64,000 nt of DNA from Macrotis lagotis (Eukaryota > Chordata > Mammalia > Peramelemorphia > Peramelidae). The position numbers were made by a program, and so were the translations under genes. The first letter of the stretch is position 1; each line of letters starts with the position of its first letter. Shown piece after piece: positions 56,466-64,000 of this stretch. Under the pieces are notes generated by a model. That model was given only the letters and a program-made list of their open reading frames with translations, did not search any database and was not told the DNA's origin. The DNA lies in assembly GCF_037893015.1 (NCBI RefSeq), contig NC_133666.1:3718239-3782238 (forward strand). The letters are read 5' to 3'.

Positions 56466-56834
56466 ATCTCCATTGGTCAAAGTCCCTTCTCTTGTCCATG
56501 AGCTAGTTCTTTTAGGGCCTCTTCTGGGAAGGTTTCTCATGTAGCTTTGCTCAGCAGATTTCTCAGTATACTTTGCTCTGCCATTCTACCATTCACTTGG
56601 AGGCCCTTTATGTGCATCATCCCATTTGAGCATTGTTGGGATCATGCCAATTTCTGGGCCTGCCCTGGTACTTCCACTTTGCCCCACCTCCTATTAGACT
56701 TAGATCCTTGAAGGCAAATACTGTTTTTGAATGAAATGTTTTCTTTGCAGTCTTTGAGAAATCCAAACATTCAAACACACAAAGAAAAGAGACAAAAGGG
56801 ATCATATACATAACTCTGAATTTGGACATGGTCT

Positions 56835-56970
56835 ATGTAGTTTGCAAGTATGTCAAGTCAACAAATATGCATTAAGCATCTACTATGTACTAGATGCTGT
56901 ACTAAACACAAGGGATACAAAGAATGGCAAAAAATGGCCTCTGCCCTCAAGGGACTTATACTCTGATGGG
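56835..56970 (+). mobile_element. Old interspersed repeat fragment
   Basis: CAACAAATATGCATTAAGCA, CTACTATGTACTAGATGCTG and CTGCCCTCAAGGGACTTATA form a widely shared ancient repeat pattern. I cannot name the family with certainty (L2/L3-like). Confidence 0.55.
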
Positions 56971-57019
56971 GAAAAATGGTTCTTTACCGAGATTATTCCA
57001 TTTCACCCTCAAACCAGCC

Positions 57020-57180
57020 TGTGACATGAGTTCTGCTATGATCCCCATTTTATAGCTGAAGAAACTAAGGCAGAAAATAATGCCATGACCTGCCTAGGAT
57101 CTAAGGGCTAGTAACTGTCTGAAACCGTATTTGAACCCAGGTCCTCCTGACTTCAGACTGAGCATTCTGTATATTCCACT
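57020..57180 (-). mobile_element. MIR-like fragment, minus strand
   Basis: TGATCCCCATTTTATAGCTG, AAGAAACTAAGGCAGAAAAT and CCAGGTCCTCCTGACTTCAG are diagnostic MIR words in reverse. Confidence 0.75.
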
Positions 57181-57299
57181 AATAGTTGGCAATTATTAAC
57201 ATAAGTAACTTAATAAGTAATGTACATTTTTTTTATCTGTGCCCCCTTCTAAACTTCTTTCTTTTTCTTTTTTGTCATCTGCTATTTTCATCTTTACAG

Positions 57300-57800
57300 G
57301 TCCCATCAGCACCATATTTTAGAGCAAATCAACAAATTGGGCATTTAACTAAAAACCGAAGGAAAAAAGTCCAACAAATTAAGAAATGTCAATTAAACAC
57401 TGTATTAGAAATCCTAGAAATCAATATTTAAATGAAGAAAAAAGAAAATTAACATGCTTTGTAAAAAAATTAGGAGCAATTTAAAAACAAATCCCAGAAA
57501 AATATTGTATATAGATAATAGGTAGTTTGATTTTTTTTTAAATGGGAAAGAAAACGAAATTACCAGTATCAAAAAAGAAAAACTGAGAATTCACAACAAA
57601 AAAAAAGAAATAGTTATCATCCAAAACTATTTTTCTCACACATATCAATAATACCAACAGCTTAAAGGAAATGCAAGAGTAAAAAATACCTGCATTAACA
57701 AAATAAGAGATAATTCAAATCACCCAATATCAAAAAAAGAAATCAAATTCTAAATGAACTCTCAAAGGAGAAGGGGGGAAAAAACTTTCAAGAGCAGGTG
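57300..57800 (+). mobile_element. Degraded L1 ORF2 fragment
   Basis: GTATTAGAAATCCTAGAAAT and the following A-rich text resemble the L1 ORF2 segment at 33,415-33,480. A later part (GCAGGTGGATTTACCAGCAA) recalls the start of the RT region. No useful frame is open. Confidence 0.45.
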
Positions 57801-57945
57801 GATTTACCAGCAAATCCCTAAACTTCTCTGTAAGGTCCAAGAGGGTCCTCATTGGGAAAAGTTCTTCTTCCCTCCCATAATCCTTGGTCCTTCCCCTCAT
57901 CCCCACCCTCTGCTTTTCTGATTGGGGCCATCAACTCTAAATCTC

Positions 57946-58378
57946 TGTGGAAAGAATCCTTTATTATACTGTTTGGAAAACTTATTATTATACCGTTTAA
58001 TGAGAGACTTCTTGCTCCTAGAATGTTGTCCTGATGCCATTAACCCTCTAGGAATGTTGAAGATCATGACAATGAATTTTCAGATCCTCCAGGTCCAGAC
58101 CCACCCCAAACATTCTTGTCCTGGGTTACCACACCCAGGACTTGTTTTGAGTCCACTCAAGCTTGTGTTTTGGCTTCACACAATTTTTTTCCCCCACAAA
58201 TACCCATATCCATCTTAATCTACCTGACTTTCAAGTTTCCATCTCTATAAAATTTCAAATGTGTGACTCAGGCATTGATACCTTGGTCAAATGATTACTG
58301 TGAGCACACTGGGTAGAAACCCTTGTTAAAGTCCTACATAATATAAAATTTCCAGAACCTGGGAGAGGGAGCCACAAC

Positions 58379-58413
<35 letters not shown>

Positions 58414-58447
58414 AGGATCTCATAATTTTCTTTCTAAAATTATTTCA
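57946..58447 (+). mobile_element. Probable 5' LTR of a plus-strand provirus
   Basis: It begins TGTGGAAAGAATCC and ends ATTATTTCA, and is followed by a proline-type primer-binding-site-like GATTTGGGGGTTTG. Both ends match 61,836-62,062. A CT run (58,379-58,412) lies in the 3' half and is absent from the second copy, which is shorter by about 275 bp. Confidence 0.5.
58379..58412. repeat. (CT)n microsatellite
   Basis: CT run of about 34 bp inside the probable LTR. Confidence 0.95.
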
Positions 58448-58603
58448 GATTTGGGGGTTTGTTTTCATGACTAGTAAATTGATACCATGAGTGGGATTCC
58501 CTGATGGTAACTTGAACAAACCTCTCAGAGACCATGGAAACTGAGTCTCTGTGATTCCAAGATTGAACACATGGGAGACTGATCAACATGTTATTACTAC
58601 AAG

Positions 58604-58605
<2 letters not shown>

Positions 58606-58652
<47 letters not shown>
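58606..58652. repeat. (CA)n microsatellite
   Basis: CA run of about 46 bp; the Thr/His frame across it is an artefact. Confidence 0.95.
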
Positions 58653-58655
<3 letters not shown>

Positions 58656-58868
58656 GTGAGTCTCCCAAAGTTCAGAGTGAACACAGTCCAGGCGTTGACT
58701 TTGAGTGTTCAGAAATCTAAGAGACTATTAGTACAAGATTTAGAGATGTTAGAATTAGCTCAGGTCACCCTAATTGCCAAATAAGTAATCCCCTTGACTT
58801 GACCACAGGACTTGGTAAACAGCTGTACAAAACTAAAAATCTGATGAAAATGAGATTGGTAAATTAAG

Positions 58869-59144
58869 TTGATTGTTTTCCTTGAATCTTTCTCTTTCCT
58901 TCTCCCAAGGTTCCTGGTTTGGGACTTGTCTGAAGCCATCAGAAAACCCTTGAACATAGACACTATCCACACTTATCCACTGTATCTGCCAGGTGGTGAG
59001 GTGAGCTTTGACTGGGACTTCCCACTTCAAAAGCTGTCTAGTGCACAGGTTTTGTTGCCCTTGGAGAACTCTGATGGGGGACACCTTGTACTCATAAAGA
59101 CTGCTGTCAAACAGTATAGAAAGGGAGCTTGGGAAGACCAGTGA
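58869..59144 (+). other. Unassigned 91-codon open frame
   Basis: It encodes a product with WDLSEAIRKPLNIDTIHTYP and a later SFDWDFPLQKL. I do not recognise the family. It lies in the interior of the probable provirus and may be a retroviral gag or other fragment, or chance. Confidence 0.2.
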
Positions 59145-59409
59145 AGTCACAAAACAGCTCTCCCAGCTATTAATTAGGTTTACTGGCATTTTTATTAAAC
59201 TTTCAGTGGGAGATTAAGAGGGAAAAACTGGAAAATTTTTTTCTCTCTGCCTTCACAACCCTGGCTGAATTGGGGATTACAGAGATAAAAATAGACAAGA
59301 AAAGGAAGGAAATCTTCCTAATCTGTAGAAATTTATGGTATAATAAAGTAATTTTTAATTCTAATCAAATTGTAGTATCTTTACTGTAAATTCCAAATTA
59401 TGTTCATAA

Positions 59410-59690
59410 TGGCTGTCCATGCCATCAGGGAGGTGATGCCATGACAAGTACGTGAATTGGATTGGAGTGAAGGGGGCTGGGCTAAGTGACCAGCCTCACT
59501 TTCTCCTCCAGAGCCATCTGGGTCCAGTGGCCAGATAGGAATCAGGATGAATGAAGATGGCTCTGGATGCAAAGCAATTAAGGTTAAGGGACTCATCCAA
59601 GGTCACGCAGCTAGTAAATGTCTAAGGCTGGATTCAAGCTCCCTTCCCCCTGCCTCCAAGGCCATTGCTCTCTCACTGCACTAAAATTAT
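59410..59690 (-). mobile_element. Third-type marsupial SINE (long-body), minus strand
   Basis: ATCAGGGAGGTGATGCCATG, CTCACTTTCTCCTCCAGAGC and GGTCACGCAGCTAGTAAATG give the reverse complement of the copy at 56.2 kb plus the head. Confidence 0.85.
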
Positions 59691-60234
59691 GCTAAAGGTT
59701 TTGTAACTGTTAAAACATCTTTGTGGATTTTTTCCCCAGGTTTGGACTTAGGATCAGAATTAAACAGTTTCTTTCCCCTTCTTAGAGAGTGATAAATGTC
59801 ACTAGTAGAAGATTGATTTCACTGCTAAAGACTAAGCAGAAGTGAAGACAATTTGAAATGATTCAACAGGATTTAATTGTTTAGATAAATTAGTAGCAAA
59901 GCCAACTAAGTTGAAGTAAACTATATAACTTAATGAAACTAAAGCAATGAACTGGTATTGCATAAGGAAATCTGTACGAGAGAGATTAAGTGGAATATTA
60001 GACTAGAATATGATGGGAAAAAGAGATGGATTTAAGTAGCAAATGTAAAGAGAAGAAAGAAATCCAGAAGAAAGAAAGGTACATTTTGAAGTTGGTAGGA
60101 TTTAATCAAAGGTCACTGGAAGGCAAAACAACATGTGAGAGAGTAGGGGGAGTTAAAGGAAGTCTGTAATGATGGTGTGAACAGAGGGTTTAGAGTTTAG
60201 AGTTACCTAGGGAATCTTTGAAAGTGACTTGGAG

Positions 60235-60393
60235 GGGCAGCTAGGTGGCACAGTGGATAGAGCACCGGCTGTGGAGTCAAGAGTACCTGAGTTCAAATCC
60301 GGCCCGAGACACTTAATGATTACCTAGCTGTGTGACCTTGGGCAAGCCACTTAACCCCATTTGCCTTGCAAAAACCTAAAAAAACAAAAACAA
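60235..60393 (+). mobile_element. SINE with target-site duplication
   Basis: Near-consensus copy (GGGCAGCTAGGTGGCACAGT, GGATAGAGCACCGGCTGTGG) with an AAACCTAAAAAAACAAAAAC tail, flanked by AAAGTGACTTGGAG at 60,221-60,234 and 60,394-60,407. Confidence 0.97.
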
Positions 60394-60832
60394 AAAGTGA
60401 CTTGGAGCCAGAGAAGTGTCTATACTAGAAGGAGTCACCCCAGAGCTGCCCTGAGAAGAAAACCTATTCAACCAAGGGAAAATATTTCCAGGAACCCAAT
60501 GGCTATATGGGACAGCAGGGCCTCAAGGTGAAATGTGCAGATCATATGGACTACATTATATGGTTTATATGGATTAGGTTTACAAGAAGACTTGAGTTAC
60601 AAGTTAAAAGGGTTACAAGGAGACTTAGTGTTATTTAATATTGGTGATCATTGTTGTATCACTCTGGGTTTTTTGGTTTGTTTTGTAGTATTTATATTTT
60701 TATTGTTAAGAGGTGAAGGCCATTTTTCCTGCTACATTTTGGTCACTTAAAGCCTGTTTTCTCTTTATTAACTTCATCTGACCAAAACCTGACTTATGAA
60801 ATAATAATATTAACTGTTTAACATTCCTCAAG

Positions 60833-61060
60833 GAACAGCTAGGTTGCTCAGTGGATAGAGCACCTACCCTGGAGTCAGGAGGATCTGAGTTCAAATGTGA
60901 ACTCAGACACTTAATGATTACCTAGCTGTGTGACCAAGCCATTTAGCCTTATTTGCCTTGCAAAAAAAAAAAAAACCCTAAAAAAATTACCTAGCTGTGT
61001 GACCTTGGGCAAATCACTTAACCCCATTGTCTTGCAACCCCCCCCAAAAAAAATTAAAAT
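60833..61060 (+). mobile_element. SINE with duplicated 3' half
   Basis: A plus-strand copy from GGAACAGCTAGGTTGCTCAG to an A-rich tail at about 60,985 is followed directly by a second ATTACCTAGCTGTGTGACCT segment and a second A-rich end. Only the 3' half is repeated. Confidence 0.9.
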
Positions 61061-61835
61061 TAGAACAATTCCTCAAGTAGAAACTTCCTAAAATGATTTA
61101 GTTATTTGTCATCTGCCCTGGTTAAGATAGATAAGGAAGAATTTCCCTGACCCTCCTTTCCTTGGTTACCTTGAGGCTATATGTTTCCCTTCTAAATCAA
61201 ATATTGTGAACCCTCAAGGGTTTCTAACCTTATAGCTCTTGGGAAACACATAACCCACCCACCCCCCATCAAGGATAGCATACAGAATTCAATACCCATT
61301 CATGAATACGTGCAACCCACACACCAGTGAGCACAACAAATGCTGCAATGTCACATGAGTCCCAGAAATGGGCCCACAGCATACAGCTCCAGGCCATAGA
61401 TTGCACACTAATCTCTAGTCTGACTCAGTTTACCTAAATAGTCTGTTTAATGAGTTTTGTCTCCTTAAGAGATGTATGAACTTATGACTCTACTAAGTTT
61501 GCTCAGCTTTCATGATATCAAAGGAAACCTGGGGTTATGATTTTTGTGATCCTTGTGACCATATTATATTTGTTTCCTGCTGTAAATTTTAATCCCCTCC
61601 TGAGACTTATACAGATTGATCTCTCTGGCTCTTAGACATTGGGAAAGGTTTGCCACCAATCTGGTCCCTACCCTTCTTTGAATGAATTACATCAAGCTTT
61701 AAACAAGATGGACAAGAAGGAAGACGTCTCAACTGATTCCAAGTATCTAATTGAACTCTCTGAGTTTTTGCCTCTGTAATTCTGCTTTCACTAGTATGAG
61801 AAAGTGGGTCTTGAAAAAACACAAGAGGAGAAAAT

Positions 61836-62062
61836 TGTGGCAAGAATGTTGTATTATATTGTTTGGAAAACTCTTTAATAGATGTCTAGACATCCAGAGA
61901 CTGCTCCCTGGATGACATCCTGACCCCAGAATCTCTCCAGGAGGGCTGGAGATGTCTTCAAGGAACTTGGAGTCTCCTCAGGACCTGGATCCACCTGAAG
62001 CATTTTTGTTTGGGGTTCCCTTGTGTTTTGTACTAATAATTTTTTTTTCTAAAACCATTTCA
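61836..62062 (+). mobile_element. Probable 3' LTR of the plus-strand provirus (shortened)
   Basis: It begins TGTGGCAAGAATGTTG directly after a polypurine tract and ends CCATTTCA. TTATATTGTTTGGAAAAC matches the 5' copy. Homology to the 5' copy continues past the CA into GATTTGGGGGGTTTG, which is unexpected for a 3' LTR. Confidence 0.45.
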
Positions 62063-62224
62063 GATTTGGGGGGTTTGTTCTTGTGAACAATACCACCATG
62101 GAAGTAGCAAGCTCAGTTCAGAACATCTCATTTTTCATCCGGCCACCCTACTTTTCATATTTCTCTGACTCTTCTGCCATCGGGTACCTATCTCTATGAC
62201 CTCCCCACTCAACTTTTTTTAGAT

Positions 62225-62340
62225 TTGTCTTCCCCATTCAACTGTAAACTCCTTGAGGACAAGGAGTGCCTCACTTTTTTGTATTTGTTGCCCAGGGGCC
62301 TTCTCTGTTACAAATATGTCCTTTCCAAATAAATCAGGGA
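62225..62340 (+). mobile_element. L2-like LINE 3' fragment
   Basis: AACTGTAAACTCCTTGAGGA, CAAGGAGTGCCTCACTTTTT and a terminal CCAAATAAATCAGGG fit the L2 3' end. Confidence 0.65.
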
Positions 62341-62344
62341 GCAT

Positions 62345-62765
62345 CAAAAAGAGAGACAAAAATATAGACCAATGTTCTTAATGAAGGTGGGTACAAAAGT
62401 TTTAAATAAATTATTAGCTAAGAATCTCTAGCGATGTATTGCAAAAGACCAGGTTTGAGTTATAGCAAGAATTCTGGATTGACTTAATATTTTGAAAGCT
62501 ATAAACATAACCAAACATGTTAATAACAAGAACAAGAAAAATCATATGATTATATCAGTAATTAGAGAAAAAGGGTTTTTTTTTTTACAAAATATTCATT
62601 TCTATAAAAAAGAAAACAAAACAATCCTACTAGAAAACACAAAAATAAATGAATTCTCCCTTAACATGTTAAATAATATAAATTTAAACTCAAGAGGCAG
62701 CATTATAAATAATGGTGATAAAGTAGAAGGATATAAAATTAATCCATACAAATCATCATCCCTCC
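62345..62765 (+). mobile_element. L1 ORF2 fragment interrupted by SINEs
   Basis: AAATTATTAGCTAAGAATCT, then AATAACAAGAACAAGAAAAA and CATATGATTATATCAG, parallel the L1 RT region at 34,020-34,200. The sequence continues after two SINEs at about 63,175. It is out of frame in several places. Confidence 0.75.
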
Positions 62766-62769
62766 CTAT

Positions 62770-62922
62770 ATTTTTTTTAGGATTTTGCAAGGGAAATGGA
62801 ATTAAGTGGCTTGCCCGATGCCACACAGCTAGGTAATTATGAAGTGTCTGAGGGTGGATTTGAACTCAGGCACTCCTGACTCCAGGGCTGGTGCTTTATC
62901 CACTTCACCACCTAGCTGCCCC
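62770..62922 (-). mobile_element. SINE, minus strand
   Basis: T-rich end, then GGAAATGGAATTAAGTGGCT and head at CACCTAGCTGCCCCC. Flanking CCCTATATTTT and CCCTATTTT suggest a target-site duplication. Confidence 0.92.
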
Positions 62923-63006
62923 CATTCTTCCCTATTTTCAACCAAATTCAACAAGAAGAAAGAGAAAGAGAAATTCCATTTAGTTTTCCTTAACAAGTAG
63001 AAAATG

Positions 63007-63168
63007 GGGGCAGCTAGGTTGAGCAGTGGATAGAACACGGACCCTGGAGTCAGGAGGACCTGAATTCAAAACCAGACTCAGACACTTCATAATTGCCTAG
63101 CTGTGTGACCTTGGGCAAGTCACTTAGCCCCATTGCCTTAAATACATTAAAAAAAACTTTAAAAAAAA
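63007..63168 (+). mobile_element. SINE, plus strand, with target-site duplication
   Basis: GGGGGCAGCTAGGTTGAGCA through TGTGACCTTGGGCAAGTCAC to an A-rich tail, flanked by AGTAGAAAAT at about 62,996 and 63,169. It inserted 85 bp from the opposite-strand SINE. Confidence 0.94.
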
Positions 63169-63174
63169 GTAGAA

Positions 63175-63860
63175 AATACATCAAATATTTGGGAGTCTAC
63201 CTACCAAGATGGGAACAACACTGGAACTGTATGAATGCAATTAAAAACAATGATTAAGAGTGTTTCAAAACAGAACCAAATCAGAGAAATAGGAATTGCT
63301 CCTGGGTAAGCTGAATCCCTATAATATACCTGATAATTACATAAATTAGTTTATTTATTCATTGCCAGGTCAATCAAACTACCAAAGGTTTAGATTACTT
63401 CGTAAAGCTCAAATGATCACAGAACACAAAATTCATCTGCAACCAAAAAAGGTCAAGAATGACAATGCAAAATATGACAAAAAATGGGAAAGAAAGGAGC
63501 CTAGTCAGATTTGGTACTGGTGAAAAACAGATGTTACTTAGTGGAAAAGAATAAGGGACAATATCCAAAAGCATTCTTACTAGCCTAGAGTCTGATAATC
63601 CCAATAACCCCAGTTCTTACGGTGAGAACTCATTAGTGGACAAAAAATTGCTGAAAATAATGAAAAACAACTTGGGAGAAATTTGCTTTACACTCCCAAG
63701 ATCATCTATCTCTAAATGAATAGAGACCTGAGAGATGAAACTGAGTCACACAGAAATCTCATGCACCATTAAACAGGGCTGATATTATAAACCTAATAAA
63801 ATGGTAAACTGCAAATACTTTGCTGACAGAAAGTCAAATAAAAATCTAAGGGGGAAAAAA
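63175..63860 (+). mobile_element. L1 ORF2 fragment, continuation
   Basis: ATTTGGGAGTCTACCTACCA matches the L1 text at 34,700-34,730, and the TGCAACCAAAAAAGGTCAAG region matches the thumb/C-terminal segment at about 34,940. Stops are frequent. Confidence 0.7.
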
Positions 63861-63861
63861 G

Positions 63862-64000
63862 ACTGTTTGTTTTTCAGTCCTGTCTGACTCTTTGTTATCC
63901 CATCTGGAATTTTCTTTGTCAAAAACCCTGGAATGATTTGCCATTTCCTTCTCCAGTTGATTTCACAGATAAGTAAACCAAGGCAAACAGGGAGAAGTGA
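63862..64000 (-). mobile_element. RTE-tailed SINE, minus strand, cut by the window edge
   Basis: TTTCAGTCCTGTCTGACTCT, ATTTGCCATTTCCTTCTCCA and GATAAGTAAACCAAGGCAAA are the reverse complement of the RTE-tailed SINE at 44.8 kb. The tRNA-like head would lie beyond 64,000. Confidence 0.9.

Larger units (their letters stand above)
58448..61835 (+). mobile_element. Interior of the probable provirus
   Basis: The interior is bounded by the primer-binding-site-like sequence on the left and by a polypurine tract (AAGAGGAGAAAA at about 61,823) on the right. Only short frames are open. One at 58,869-59,144 is noted separately. SINEs are inserted at 59.4, 60.2 and 60.8 kb. I could not assign gag, pol or env pieces, so the interior may be largely deleted. 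Confidence 0.4.

Overview
The window is nuclear DNA from a marsupial. The main evidence is the dense load of tRNA-derived SINEs carrying the B-box-like core GTTCAAATCC and ending in TGACCTTGGGCAAGTCACTTAACCCC-type tails, together with marsupial-type L1 3' ends, half-L1 (HAL1-like) elements, RTE-tailed SINEs and several degraded class I endogenous retroviruses. An Australian marsupial, possibly dasyurid-like, is plausible, but order and species cannot be fixed from the sequence alone.

Only one intact protein-coding gene is well supported: an intronless ubiquilin (23,629-25,323, + strand, 564 codons) with a ubiquitin-like domain, STI1-type Met/Asn/Pro repeats and a C-terminal UBA domain. It looks like an uninterrupted retrocopy of a UBQLN1-type mRNA. 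Its probable 3' UTR extends to about 26.5 kb. Immediately upstream lies about 9.9 kb of GC-rich tandem DNA: a 40-bp array with about 17 units (13,761-14,450), then a 44-bp minisatellite of roughly 200 units (14.6-23.6 kb). The second array is interrupted 13 times by spacers that look like diverged copies of the 40-bp unit. A compact promoter-like cluster (ETS, GC box, CRE-like, YY1-like) precedes the arrays at 13.67-13.77 kb. The 44-bp array is almost free of stop codons on both strands. Its frame runs directly into the ubiquilin frame, so the open frame from the first ATG is 693 codons.

Layout: 1-6,380 is a minus-strand degraded provirus, with a partial 3' LTR at the left edge and a 5' LTR at 5,933-6,380. 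6.4-8.6 kb holds unassigned DNA plus a GC-rich segment ending in an RTE-like tail. 8.66-11.4 kb is an L1 3' end joined head-on to a HAL1-like element. 12.24-13.14 kb is a long CA-rich simple repeat. 13.7-26.5 kb is the tandem-array and ubiquilin block. 26.6-33.3 kb is an old AT-rich satellite with a period of about 260 bp, broken by a SINE, a 640-bp solo LTR and a full-length minus-strand HAL1. 33.3-36.77 kb is a 5'-truncated L1 and 36.77-40.6 kb a broken gammaretrovirus-like pol/env remnant. 40.6-46.4 kb holds L1 ends, one apparent twin-primed L1, and SINEs. 46.1-48.0 kb contains a CpG-island promoter enclosed by an inverted duplication of about 120 bp. 48.5-64 kb is SINE/L2/MIR-rich, and includes four head-to-tail SINEs and a second probable provirus (57.95-62.06 kb).

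No conserved multi-exon gene could be recognised. Apart from the ubiquilin, the long open frames fall in tandem repeats or in broken mobile elements. Gene function in this window is therefore essentially proteostasis (ubiquilin) in a repeat-dominated setting. The CpG island at 47 kb is the best hint of another transcription unit starting here.
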